DNA from: Brasenia schreberi
Lineage: Eukaryota > Streptophyta > Magnoliopsida > Nymphaeales > Cabombaceae
Assembly (NCBI GenBank): GCA_036023115.1
Contig: JAYKKT010000049.1
Location: 434,001 to 498,000, forward strand
Direction: 5' to 3'
DNA: 64,000 bases
In this document: in pieces, positions 31,580 through 44,097 of the stretch
Layout: each line of letters starts with the position of its first letter
How positions within the stretch are numbered: position 1 is the stretch's first letter
Program-made: the position numbers and the translations under genes
The notes under the pieces: model-generated
What the model saw: only the letters and a program-made list of their open reading frames with translations
Told to the model about the DNA's origin: nothing
The model's database searches: none

Positions 31580-33858
31580 ATGATTATATCACAAACACAA
31601 ATTGATTACTTTATTTGTAGAAGAAAAGATAGAGCGTGTTGCAAAGATTGCAAGGTAATTCCAGGAGAAAGCTTAACCACCCAATATCAACTTTTAATTA
31701 TGGATTTACAAATAAAAAAATGGACAAAGAAGAAAAGAGTGTATTGAACTATTTGGACTAAATGGTGGAACCTCAAAAGCGAGAAAGAAGATATATTTAA
31801 ACAGAAAGTCCTTCAAGTAGATGCTTGGAATTATGTTGGTACACCTTGTGATACGTGGAATAATATGACTATATATATAAGGAAAGTGACAAATGATGTG
31901 TTAGGTGAATCTAAGGGAGGTGTACCGGCACAAAAAGAAGCTTCGTGGTGGAGTGAAGTAGTGCAAAATAAAATCAAGGCAAAATGGGTATGTTACAAAT
32001 TATATGATGCTAAGAAAACTAGTGAAACTTTAGAGGCTTATAAGAAAACAAAGAAGGAAGTGAAAATGCCATCAATGAAGCAAAAACTAAAATTTGGGAG
32101 GATTTACATAAAAAAACTCAACTCAAAAGAAGATGAAAGAGATATTTTTAGAATAGCTTGGGTTAGAGATAAGAAAACTAAAGATCTTAATTCTATTAGA
32201 TGCATCAAAGATGAGGATGAAAAAATTCTAGTGGCAAATGATGATATAACAAATAGATGAAAAACTATTTTTATAAGTTTTTTTAATGAAAATAAAGATG
32301 TTACTATTAATTTAGGAGAGTTAGCCAAATAAAAAAAGTATATAAACCACAATTTCTAAAGACTTATTTAAAAGAATGAAGTCAAAGAGGCTCTTAAACA
32401 TATGAAGGGTAATAAATTGGTAGGACTACACAATATTCCTATAGAAGTTTGGAAAATCCTAAGAGAAACAGGAATTACTTGGCTCACAAGACTATTTAAT
32501 GAAATATGGAGAAACCAAAAGATGCCCAATGAATGGAGAGCAAGTATACTTGTATCCATATATAAGAACAAGGGAGAGATTGAGAATTTTGTGAACTATC
32601 GGGGTATCAAGTCAATGAGCCATACTATAAAATTGTGGGAAAGAATTATTGAACGTAGGTTAAGACAAGTATCAAGTACAATAAAGAATCAATTTAGATT
32701 CATGTCAGACAGATCTACTGTTGAAGCGATTCACCTTTTGAGACATCTTATAAAATATTTTAGAGCAAAAAAGAAAGACCTTCACATGATATTTATTGAT
32801 ATAGAAAAATCTTATGATAGGATACCGATGGAGGTTCTTTGAAGAACCTTGGAAAAAGAGGTATCCCATTGACATAGATAAATCTTATAAGAGACATGTA
32901 TGATGATGCAAAAATATATGTGAGGACTAATGAAGGAATGACAAACTTCTTTGAAGTTAATATTGGGTTACATCAAGGATCAACTTTAAGTCCAAACTTA
33001 TTTATAATGGTGATTGATGAGTTAACAAAACATATACAAGATGAAGTACCTTGGTGTATGTTATTTGCAGATGACATTGTGTTAGTGGAGGAGTCTAAGA
33101 AAAAAGTTAATAGAAAATTGGAACTATGGAGAGAAACATTAGAATGTAAAGGCTTCCAACTTAGTAGAACAAAGACAGAATATATGGAATGTAAGTTTGA
33201 TCATTTGGTTACTTTAGATGACATAAAAATTAAAATTGACGCACATTGCATTCTCCAAAAGGAAAATTTTAAATACCTAGGGTAAAATTTTTAGAGTGAC
33301 AGAAGAATTGATGGAGATGTTGCACATAGAATTAATGCTGGTTGGTTAAAATGGAGAGGAGCATCAAGTATTCTTTGTGATAAGAAGATACCATTAAAGT
33401 TAAAAGGTAAATATTATATAGCAACAATTACACCTGTCATGTTTTATAGTTCTAAGTGTTGAGCAGTTAATCATCAACATGTATAAAAGATGTTTGTGAC
33501 AGAAATGAAGATGTTGAGATGGATGAGTGATCATACAAGAAAAGACTGTATACATAATGAGGTTATTAGAAAAAATTAAGAGTGATACCAATAGTGGATA
33601 AAGTGAGAAAATATCATTTAAGGTAGTTTGAACATATAGAAAGAAGAATTTGTAAGAATGTATGAAAAACTAGATTTTGAAAGTATTAAAAGAGGTAGAG
33701 AACGACCACAAAAGTGTTGGAAAGAAACAATAAAGAATGATCTAGCTTATTGTGAGTTAACTGCCAACATGGCACATGATTGGGCTCTGTGGAAACAAAG
33801 AATCTATGTAGCCGATCTTGTCTAGTATGGGAAAAGGCTTTGTTGTTGTTGTTGTTGA
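31580..33858 (+). mobile_element. LINE-D, 5'-truncated RTE LINE downstream of VIP2
   Basis: It begins within the endonuclease C-terminus (ATCACAAACACAAATTGATTACTTTATTTG) and extends to a GTTGTTGTTGTTG tail. Coding blocks include [20 protein letters not shown] sequence near 31940, [20 protein letters not shown] near 32430 and the catalytic FADD near 33066. It carries several stops and frameshifts (for example at 32258-32260, 32840-32842 and 33284-33286). It preserves the uninterrupted form of the join that LINE-B broke in LINE-A. Inactive. Confidence 0.85.
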
Positions 33859-34634
33859 TTACAATAGATGTAAATCAAACTACAACAATGGGATTTAATC
33901 AACATCCAAACACTCCGTAGTGACAACTCATGGTCATCACTATCAACATTGAATTGAATTGGCATTAGTAAGATGCCATCTCACTTTATATAGCACATAC
34001 ACAAGAAAGAGTTTTGTACTAAATTTCGCTCACGTAAAATCCTTGCTTGTGTGTCTTGGAGAAGCCTGCCCTTCCTTAATTTAGACAAAACCATTCCATA
34101 TGTTTGCTAGTTTCAATTAGCATTTTAACTGTAGAAAGCTTAATAGCTTACTAGTGAGGGGGTTGACTCATCATGAGCTCGATACCCAAGGCTAGCCTCC
34201 CCATTCTACCTAGAAAAAAAATGAAGTGAAAAAGAATTAGCATTTAATGTTATCATAGTCTGCTCTAAATGGAGGAAAAGAGCTTTTAAGTGCACTACTG
34301 AAACGGCTTGTGAAAAGCGATGACGTAACTAACTTACCTAATATAGTAAAAATAACCAAGTCAAAGACGTACGATCCAAAAAATATTTAAAATAGAAAAG
34401 AATCTTCAACTAATAAAACCTTTCAAAGGCCTTGTACAAAAGGGGACGCATCCCAAATAAGAGAGCACTCAAGGCCAAGACTATCAAAAATGATGAAGGG
34501 AAGACTTATGGTAGTGGGTTATGGCATTGCTATAGAAGTGGCATCCATAATAGGCATTTATTTGTATAGTAGAAGTAAGCATACATGTATAAGTATTGTA
34601 TATAGATATCCTATGACAATATATATATATACAA

Positions 34635-34690
<56 letters not shown>

Positions 34691-36378
34691 GATCCTTCCT
34701 ACCACTTTCGTTGCTAACCGATTATTGTTTTTCAGTATCATGAGTTTATTAAAGTTGTCTTTTAATTTTTTTGAAATATGTTTACAACCTTCAATATTAT
34801 ACTTATGTTCTCGAAAAGCAATATTTGGACATGAGTGAACAATGTCAATGATGAGCAAGATCTAGTTTTCATAAATATATATATATATAGAGAAAGAGAG
34901 AGAAAAAGAGAATGGTCTATGCGCACACCCATCCATGACCAAATCTACACTGTCATCTGAAGCATTCAATCTTCAATATCAATAGTTGAGGTGATTTAAA
35001 AAAATATTTAATGACATGAATACAACATATAAAACTACACTAATACCTTTTACTATTTTAATTCATATTCATAACATATTATGACAATTAAACGGTAAAG
35101 ATGTTTAATTGAATTTGAACATAAATAGATATAGACATTTATCAGATTCTCATATAGAGATCATAGTCCATGCTCATACCAATTCATGATTAAATCACCT
35201 AAGCATCTTCATTGTTCGATCAGTATGATCAATAGTGGAGATTTGAATTTAAAAAATATTTAATACACATGTACATTAAATGTAAAATATAGAAAATATA
35301 ACAATAATTTTACTTTTAAATTAAAATATCTATTATTGATCGTGTGGGTCGAATGATGGAGATGTCTAAGTAGATTTGAACATGAATAGGCATGTACATT
35401 TACTGCTCTCTCTCTCTCTCTCTCTTTCTTATATATAGCTTGTGGAATATGTATACAAGCAAATGATTTTAACAATATGATTAAATAAATAAATGGTTGA
35501 AATTAAAAAGAAAAAATAAACTTTTTTGTTGAGCAGTCAAAAATAAAAACTTTACAAAGGAAATGAAAGAAGATTTTTTTTATACAAGAACTCTCACTAT
35601 TAGAAAATAGGTTTATTTTACTGTCAGTAGAAACAAATTTGCTTTTTAGGAGTATAGGTATAATAAGGATGTTTTCTATATTTTTTCAAATTCCCTTATT
35701 ACTTTTTAAATAACACTTGTTACCTTCAAATAAAGGAAAATGCTATAAATGTATACATGTAGGAATCCAAATATATATCTATATGCCACAAAAATATAAA
35801 TATCTTTGGAGTTGAAGCCACTAAGGATCTAGGAGACACATGCACGCACACACAAAAGTCTACACACACACACACATATATATATCAAATACTATAAAAG
35901 AGTTAAATTATGACATTTTTGAAAGAATTGTAGCTTGTTTGGCCTCTTGGCTTTAAACACGTCTTATTCAAATGAGATTCCCTTGAGGCAGATAAGCTTG
36001 TTACTGAAGCGAGCCTCTCTCTTTTTCATAGGTTAGCTGATATCATTATAGCTATACAAGAGTTACTAAACAAGAATTGGGATATACGTATTACACACAT
36101 TCCTGACAAGCAAATTTTGATGAGGCGAAGACCTCAACTAGATAATGATACATGATCTAGTCAGCTCGTCCACCCTATTAAGGGCAGATATGAGTTTTTT
36201 TGCGGTCTTACGAGTTAAAGCCTGCGTGGTGAATGCGAGTGGAACGGATCATTCAATACTCATCCCATTTTGGTAAATTGTCAAATAATATTAATATTTC
36301 TTGTTTTCAAAAACATGATTGGCTTTTGGATTCCCCCATATGAGGTGGGTATCAAAACAACCATCGAGACATTCACAA
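33859..36378. other. Intergenic, AT-rich, microsatellite-bearing
   Basis: No supported gene. Contents are microsatellites at 34618-34686 ((TA)n joined to (GA)n), 34877-34905, 35404-35427 ((CT)n) and 35845-35884 ((CA)n then (TA)n). The ORFs at 34484-34858 and 34490-34717 arise from these repeats. A near-repeated phrase about a quarter kilobase long with GATCNNCAATAGTTGAG-like sequence (about 34970 and 35220) hints at decayed duplications. Confidence 0.55.
34618..34686. repeat. (TA)n(GA)n compound microsatellite
   Basis: Alternating TA of about 35 bases with an ACAA break, then an uninterrupted GA run of about 16 units. Confidence 0.9.
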
Positions 36379-36759
36379 TGACAAGGCAAGCCTGATCGGT
36401 TGGGCCAGGATTGACGCTTGGTCTTGGGGTCAAGCAAGTCTTAGTGGATTTCACATCTTTATGCATAAAAATTCTTGTCCAAACGACATCCGATAGGGAA
36501 CGTGAGTTGGACCCCCTCTCTCGAGTACGAAGCCCTTAATGTTGGAACTTTACACCCATTTTAACTCACACCACTTAACCTGGCAAACACTAAAGAGAAA
36601 GGCCCTTGATGCATAAAAACCATTTCCAAAATATAACGTCTTTATTGATAGCAGAAAGGAGTGCATGACCCCAAAGTGCAACATGGGTATTAAGGGCGCT
36701 TCCCTCAAAGAGGGTTCTTACTTAGAAGTATAAAGCCAAAAGGATAATTCACCATTATA
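36379..36759 (-). repeat. LTR (3' copy in element orientation)
   Basis: It shares CCAAACGACATCCGATAGGG, AGCCCTTAATGTTGGAACTT and AACGTCTTTATT with 37890-38282. It lies beside the polypurine tract. Confidence 0.75.
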
Positions 36760-37889
36760 TTCTCTCCCACCTAAATCCATTGTTGTCCTCGACAACATTA
36801 CGATCCTCACCCCCACTGGAGCAAACTTGGCACAACCCGTTGGAATTGCTTCAACTCACCGAGGCAACCTCCATCTCTGTTGTCGGCATCCCGTCTCCCT
36901 GAGCCTATGGATGGTCCTTCTAATATGTGGGATACTACCTTTCACGTTGAGACAATGTTGGCCACTGCGTGATGATGTCTTATGTGCAACTCCAATGTTT
37001 CCCTTTTCGTGCTGCTAAATCATATCTAGCACGATTAAAATATCCTTAAGACGCCCCACATGTTCGAGGCAACCGGGACACTATGGATGACATAAAAACT
37101 CCTCGCCTATCATAAGGAAGCCCCCACTAACACTACACATAAAAGCCTGTCACGAAGACGCCCACACCGGCACCCACACTCCTTCTGTAACACGATGTTC
37201 TGCATGAGCCCTCCCTCATCGGACACCGTCTTCAACTTTGGATAGGGCATGACGAATCCTATCGGTTTGAAATGGAACCGAGTGTTGCATGAGGATTCAC
37301 GACTTGTCTTGAAGATGACGACTTCGACGTTGAGCGCTACAAAACATAGTCCTTGTGGCGATTGACAAACTGTCTAGTTGATGATAACTATTGAGTGGCA
37401 CTCTGAATCACCAAAGTAGCCACTGAAATCGGACCAAATCAGTCATTCAGTCTTGTGTGTGCCTCCATCGCACAAACATGATCACTTGGATGCACCACCC
37501 TGCCTCTACAAGGAACGATAAAAAAGAGGGGCTACTCAAAGGAACGACATGTCCTAAACCAATCCTTTGATCCTCCTTTCTAATCTTCATAGTCATAGTG
37601 CACCCATAAAGGAATGATACTAGGCTTCCAGATACTATCCTCTCGATAGGGTGATGCGGCCCATACCGATAGCCCATCAAGGAGGTTATTTCGTACGCCT
37701 CAAAGCTTTTGGCTTGTACATAACCATAGTATTCCCTCCAACTAATGCAAAAATGACAGCAACCTTGACCCTCTTAGTGATGACAATGATAGTCCATTAG
37801 TAACGGTTAAGGAGTCACCCAATCTCCTTCTCTTTAGCCAATTTTTCTTAGCGTTCCATCCTACACCGAAACAACCCTGATACCAATTT

Positions 37890-38282
37890 TGTCATAGCCA
37901 AACCGATGTCGTGTAAGTCGATGGGCTGGGCCGAGACTGATGCTTGGTCTTGAGACCAAGGAACTTAAAGAATTTTATATCTTTATGCAGCAAAATTCTT
38001 ATCCAAACGACATCCGATAGGGAACGTGAGTTGGGCCCCCTCCCCCGAGTCCTAAGCCCTTAATGTTGGAACTTGGCACCCATTTTAACTCACACCACTT
38101 AACCCAACAAACACTTAAGAAAAGGCCCTTGACTCATAAAAACCGTTTCTAAAACATAACGTCTTTATTAATAGCAGAAAGGAAAGCACGGTCCCAACGT
38201 ACAACATGAGTATTCGGGGTGCTTCCCTCAAAGAGCATTCTTACTTAGAAGCATAAAGCTAAAAGGACAATTCACTGTTACA
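37890..38282 (-). repeat. LTR (5' copy in element orientation)
   Basis: It begins TGTCATAGCC on the plus strand, beside the primer-site complement CTGATACCAA, and ends TTCACTGTTACA. Confidence 0.75.
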
Positions 38283-38932
38283 CTTAGGGTCCAAAGTTCT
38301 TAGTTAAAAGTAGGATAGGTTGGCAGACCTGCCTAAACAAAGGCAAGTTGTAGTGGAAGACAAGTTTGCCAAGTTGTATCTTCTATTCTTCTTTGAAAAT
38401 CCAGCTAGACTCGCAAACACTAATTTTAGTTAATGCTTTGTATATATAAACCATATGAATGCTAATTGAAACAAGAGCAAGGAAAGCAACTTGAAAGGGA
38501 GCTAACGGAGCGACTAGACATGACCAACTCTTCCTCGTCGTTTCTCTTGTTTCGTGACAGCCCAACCAGTTTCTTTACCACCAGAGATGGATGGTTGGGA
38601 GCCTGACAACAGGTGCTGGAAGACCCTCACTTCATGTCAAAGTCGTGCTTGTGCAATATCATCATTCAATATAAGTAAAAAGCTAAACTTTACTTCTTAA
38701 AGAAGTAGCCAAACGACAATATATAAGTTCAATTAATACTTGTCGAGTACCTTCCGCTACAACCAAAGGAAAGCATGTCAATGCTTGTGTAAGAGAGAAA
38801 GAAATAGTTCTTTTTAAATGAAAAGAAAGGCTATGAAGAAATTGGTTTTAAAAACCTTCCTAGTTGTAAAAACCAGCAGCGGGTTGTCAAAGAACCTTCC
38901 GGTTTTATTAGTTAATCTGAAACTCTATGGTT

Positions 38933-38936
<4 letters not shown>

Positions 38937-38998
<62 letters not shown>
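38937..38998. repeat. (GA)31 microsatellite
   Basis: An uninterrupted run of about 31 AG units; the Arg-Glu repeats it encodes are not a protein feature. Confidence 0.95.
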
Positions 38999-39002
<4 letters not shown>

Positions 39003-39433
39003 GAACATTCACTCTTCCGATGCTGACAACTGACCTGGCTGGCCAACAAAAACTATTTGGGCTTCTTTGTAGAGAGCCGATCCAGAAATAAGAAAGACTA
39101 AGATAGAGGGAGGTTGACTGACTATCTCCCTCTTTCTTTCAAAGAGTAAAAAGTTAACTGATCAAGGGGTTCTTGACACCAAAGGCACTAGATGGAAGGC
39201 ACATGTTTTGACACCATGCAACGTCGAAATAGGGAGTTAACAAGTCGTGCAACTCGCCAAAAGAAGTTTTCCTTGTTTGTTGGATAGGCTTACTCTCTTT
39301 CCACTTTTCCTTATGTAATGTACTACTTGAAGAATTTACACAAGATCCTTCTCGCTAAAGGAGTTGACAATGCTGATCCTGAATAAGATGGTTGTGGAGT
39401 CAAGGCATGGTGCAGTCGACTTACTCTCCTTTT

Positions 39434-39568
39434 CCTTTTTTATTCCAATACAATACATCCTTGTCAAAAAGAGCTCACTGGTCCTTCAAGACCTTTTTTA
39501 TTCCAATACAATATATCCTTGTCAAAAAGGGAAGGGGGCTAATGAGAGCTCACTGGTCCTTCAAGATC
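39434..39568. repeat. Two-copy tandem duplication
   Basis: CCTTTTTTATTCCAATACAA at 39434 is repeated from 39491/39492 onward. Both copies end in GAGCTCACTGGTCCTTCAAGA; the second has an extra GGAAGGGGGCTAATGA before it. Confidence 0.85.
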
Positions 39569-41689
39569 GCTTCAAATGAACCGATTGAATGTGTAAAAAG
39601 AAGGGTAAACTTCAATACAACAAATTTAAAAAGCTTTTGAGAGATCAAAGTTGATGCCTTTTGATCCAAAATTTGTTGGTAATTAATTGAAGCCCCGAGA
39701 GTGGCACTTTAAACAATTCTTTTTGGTTTTGTGTGGACTTAAAATTTTGCTTGTAAAAATATACGCGAGCATGCCAACAAGTTTACCCAAACTTTCAAAG
39801 AGATTTATCTAACTATTCTACGATTTGTAGAAAAGTAGGTTCTTGTCGACGTAAGCCTCCTTGAGCTGGCGCTTAAGGGTCAACCTAAACGCTTAGGAGT
39901 GATTTTAGAATCTGGAGTTTTTCAAAAATGGTTTCGATTCGAAACAACCTTTTCTAAAATGATGTTGATTTCACTTGGCCAAACCAGGTTCAGTTATATG
40001 AAAACAGAATTAGTTCTGTTTTACACCATAAAAGTTTTATATTTTCTAGAGGCTCTTATTGGGGTCCAACAATCACAAAAATTTTACTTGAGTGAGCACT
40101 AGGTGTGAGGTTTAATTAAAAAAAAAAAAATATTTTTTGCGTCCTTAGATGATCAAATAAATATCTGAGAAACCTTTTAACCAATGCTATTATGAAATTT
40201 TGGACAATATCTATGACTGAAATTTAGGGATCAGTAAAACACTTATCTTTGTATGTAGGTTTATGATTTTCATGAAACTTATCAATTTGAAAAGATATAG
40301 ATGTTATCTTTTAGATGGCAACCTTCCTCAGGGATTTGGGTATCTACCGACCAAGTTATATGGATTTTAGATAAAGTACTTTTGGACCTATGAATATATA
40401 ATCAAAGTGGATAACATATTCTTCTCCTCTTTTCTTTTTTTCTTTGAAATAATTTTCCATGACATGTTTCTCTATTTAATTATGTATTTCTTTTATGTTT
40501 TTTAGATTTTTTGGATCTAAGCTATATGGTAATTTGTGACATTAAAAAGTAAACAATTTAAATACCTTTAGGATTAAGGATCAAACATTTCCTCACCTTT
40601 GGGGTGAAATAGGATGGTTATAATGTCAAAAGCCATGGAAATTATAGAAACTAGAACGCGTGAAAAATATGATTCATAATTTTAAAGGTGAAATATCAAC
40701 AAGCTTAATCTTTAGGTTTGCAAACTAGCTATGACTTTGGAAGAGTGGCTTTGTTTATGACCATGAGAGCAAATGCTTAGTGGTGATGAGAGAGTTTGGG
40801 ATGAGTCTATTAAACATAAATCTTTTCATTATCGCACAAGAATGGGGTAAATTCAGGTAATTACTAAGAATAACATGACCATATTGAGGTAGTTAATTTT
40901 CTCTCAAATGATGTGCCGCCTTCTCCAATTTAGATGTAGATGATGATCTTAAGATAAATAGCTCCTCTATATGCAAGGCCAACTTACCCCCAAAAGGGCT
41001 AAGTAGAATCACACAAAAACAATTGAGAAGTATAAACAATGAAATTATGACCAAAGGGATTAACAACTTTGTCAATACAATAAATAACCTTCTAAAAACC
41101 AAAATCTTGCTATTGGTTATAGTTATAAATAAAACTTACAATCATGATAATAGTAGAGACAAGGGGGATCTATAACTATTTAAGATATGGAAGGCCATGG
41201 CCTCTACATGCCCCCTTGCACTTTCCTAATTTAATAAGTTGATTACTTTAGGGTGAATAAATTTAATTCATATGCATGAGTTTTTAAATATCCTCACATA
41301 CCTTGCGAAAGCATAGGTAGAACCTTTGGTGGTACATTATAGAGCTTATTCTCCAAAAGAACACAAAGATAGACACATTTACAAACACATAATATAAGAT
41401 GGTATATGCAAATGAGCTTATATGTAAACTCAACCTTGCTCATCTATATTCGCCTTCTTATTCAGAGCTAGGTCTACTTGAATCTCGTTTCTATTTGCCT
41501 AAATGGGCACGGTCGACTTCCGCTAGCTGATCCCCCAATCTTTTCGTGAGAAAGCAAGTGAACATTTCAATCTCCGATTAGGCACCAAGGGAGAGTCTGA
41601 GTCTGGGTGGCTCCAGCCAACACTTCTTGCGCTGTGTTGCTTGAGGGTCGGCATAAATTGCTGACAACATGATAGTTTTGCTTTTTCTG

Positions 41690-42076
41690 CTTGGTTTTTG
41701 CCTGCCCTTCTGCATTCACCTTCTTGATTGGGAACCATGTATGCTTGAATCCCCTTCTTAATTTGGGGTTCCCTCTTTTGCTTGATTTTTGTATTCGCCT
41801 TCTGTGAAATTGTCTTTTGTATTCACCTTCTTGATTCAAAACTAGGTATGCTTGAATCCTCTCGCCAAAATCATGGGTTATGAACTTGTCCTTCTGCATT
41901 CACCTTCTTGATTCAGAACTAGGTATGGTTGAATCCCCTTCTTTATTTAGGGGTTTCCTCTTTTTGCTTGATTTCCACCACGAAATATGAAGTTGAACTT
42001 TCCTCGTTGTTTTCCTCTCTTTACATGATTTACAACATGAAATATGTTTAGTGGGAGCCAGGTCTATGTGAATCAT
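41690..42076. repeat. Degenerate tandem array, left part
   Basis: Imperfect units combine TTTTTGCTTGATTTCCACCA-like, GAAGTTGAACTT and ATGATTTACAACATGAAAT segments with TATGCTTGAATCC, recurring at about 100-170 bases. The same units continue at 55138-55520, so the array was one block before the gypsy element inserted at 42077. The left end fades into CTTCTTGATTCAGAACTAGG repeats at 41820 and 41900. Confidence 0.65.
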
Positions 42077-43856
42077 TGTAAACACCCCAAAATCCCATGA
42101 TTTTCCCAAAACACCAGGTTTTGCGAAAGTAGCCCCAAAGGGCTATTTTGAGTCTGGAAAGCCTGGAGCCTTTCAGGCAACCCTATACATATGTTTAAAT
42201 CATATGTGTTTTAAAACCTTTAAAAAGATATTTTGAAACCCCGCAAAGCGACTTGGCCTGATGAAAGCAGCACCAGAAAAGCGAAAGAGAGCCCGGAACC
42301 GGAGCATATGTTGAGCCCGGCACTTTAACTCTCGTATCAAGATTCATCCCCAAAATCTCGGACATCCAAGCCCCTGTTATCAACAAAATTATCAAAACGA
42401 TCTCCGGAAGGTGAGAAGAGGAGTAGACGACAATGTTGGCGAAGACCCAACGCAAGACGGAGTACTGATGCTGTTAGGCCCCGCTTGTAATAATGGAGCG
42501 TTATCTCCCCCCGCTTGTAATAATGTGGTTTGGCACAACCACACACACGTGCACTTGAGCCTATTCCGCTCTTAGCTGCACACAATTTTGACACACACAT
42601 GGGCCTAATCAGTCCTTAAGATATAGCTATACTTATGTATATTTAAGTTGCGTGGGTTTTCATTAAGTTGTGTGTGTTGTCTTTCAATTTTCACACTCAC
42701 ACACATTGAGCTTTCGCTCTTATTCCCAAGACCCTAGTAAGGGCCGTATTGCAATTTCCCTTGGGCGTTTTAATTCAAGTTGTGTGCGTAGTATTTCAAT
42801 TCTACACTCACACACACATTGAGCTTTCGCTCTTACTCCTAAGACCTTAGTAAAGGCCTATTGCAATTTCGTTTTGGGGTGTTTAAATTCATGTTGTGTG
42901 CGTAGTATTTCAATTCTACACTCACACACATTGAGCTTTCGCTCTTACTCCCAAGACCTTAGTCAAGGCCTATTGCAATTATATTTGGGTTTCATTTAAG
43001 TTGTGTGCGTAGTATTTCAATTCTACACTCACACACATTGAGCTTTCGCTCTTACTCCGAAGACCTTAGTCAAGGCCATATTGCAATTATATTTGGGTTT
43101 CATTACAAGTCGTGTGAGTTGTCTTTCAATATACACACAACACCCACGCACACGTTGGCGACCTTCGGGCCCATATATATTATAAGTATTTCCCTTCGGC
43201 TATGTCTTTAAGATTTGGGTTTTAAAGGTTCAGCAGTGTGCTTAGTCTTTACATATATACACGACACACACTTGCATAATTGAGCCTTTCCGCTCTTAAG
43301 ATATAGCCATATTTCCCTTTTGTAATTTACATTAAGTCATTTCCCTTCCGCATTGTCTTTCAATTCGAGTTTTCTCTTTGGACTTGCGTGAGTTTGCATT
43401 GCATATACGCCATACCACGAGTTAGGACGCATATTGCATCAAAGCAAACCCCACACTCCCACTCAAAAATCGCCCAACTTAGGTCACTTACGCACACACC
43501 TAGTTGGCCATAAAAAGATAAAAAGAAAGACATAGGCACGTGCAAATCCCACGTGTAATAAAATCTAAAATCGTACATACAAAGCCCCAAACACTTAGGG
43601 TATTTTTCTAAGAGGTTTACATTCTAAAAGACTTTGCCAAGCGTATAGACTGACCCTTGCGCATCGGTGCAAGAAGGTCTGCGATGAAAAGAGCTCACTT
43701 ACTCACAGTCGCCCCGATAGAAGTCAGATTTTAAAAACTTTCTTCGCTAGCTTAAGCAAGCTAGCTGGCACGCCCTTTTGCTAAAATATGACTTAGACAC
43801 ACCAAAAGGTTCACTTCAGGCCTAAGAACCAGAAGTGAGGATTTTTCGTGTCTACA
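42077..43856 (+). repeat. 5' LTR of the gypsy element (1780 bp, shortened)
   Basis: It starts TGTAAACACCCCAAAATCCC and ends GTGTCTACA. Relative to the 3' LTR it jumps from ...GTTAGGCCCCGC (42474-42485) to TTGTAATAATGG, omitting what lies at about 52244-53767 in the 3' LTR. The rest aligns closely. From 42650 to 43130 it contains four units of about 105-117 bases with GTGCGTAGTATTTCAATTC, TTGAGCTTTCGCTCTTACTC and AAGACCTTAGT. Confidence 0.92.
42650..43130. repeat. Subrepeats inside the 5' LTR
   Basis: Four consecutive related units, about 105-117 bases each, repeat ACACTCACACACATTGAGCT and GCAATTATATTTGGG-like segments. The homologous block in the 3' LTR is 53940-54410. Confidence 0.8.
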
Positions 43857-43880
43857 GGTTTGGCACGCTCGGTGGTTCTC
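43857..43880 (+). other. Candidate primer-binding region of the gypsy element
   Basis: GGTTTGGCACGCTCGGTGG directly follows the 5' LTR, where the primer site must lie. I cannot assign the tRNA with confidence. Confidence 0.45.
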
Positions 43881-44097
43881 GGGCCTTGTGCAGAGTCAGT
43901 TCATGTAGAGAAACCTCATGAAATTTTTTTTCTAAAGTGTTTTAAACTTTGCTTGTTTGCATTTTCATACTTAGGATTTGTTTTGAAAAGCACATTGAAT
44001 CATGTCGAGTCCAGGCTCCTAAGAGGTATCTAGCCGTGGCTCCTGCGCATCAAGTTCTCAATCTCGAAAGTTTTGGAAAAAGCAAGAGATTGAAGAC

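Larger units (their letters stand above)
36379..38282 (-). mobile_element. Small coding-free LTR retrotransposon
   Basis: Two direct repeats, 36379-36759 and 37890-38282, bracket 1.13 kb. On the minus strand the element reads LTR, then a primer-site-like TTGGTATCAG (complement of 37878-37887), an internal region without any gag or pol, then a polypurine tract (complement of 36761-36773, AGGTGGGAGAGAA) next to the second LTR. Total 1904 bp, in the size class of TRIM or short LARD elements. The LTRs differ at many positions and the outer flanks (CACAA, CTTAG) do not match, so the insertion is old or its edges have eroded. The ORFs inside are not gene-like. Confidence 0.72.
38283..41460. other. 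Intergenic DNA with simple repeats
   Basis: No gene recognised in 3.2 kb. It holds a long (GA)n microsatellite (38937-38998) and a short tandem duplication (39434-39568), both listed separately. Short ORFs such as 38818-39033 are created by the GA run; others (39899-40102, 40893-41102) lack similarity. Confidence 0.5.

Noticed and set aside
38818..39033. 71-codon ORF with an Arg-Glu repeat
   Set aside because: The repeat is a (GA)31 microsatellite; the flanks carry no coding signal.
42650..43130. CRISPR-like array
   Set aside because: The regular units are subrepeats in a plant LTR; repeats are imperfect, contiguous and lack spacers.
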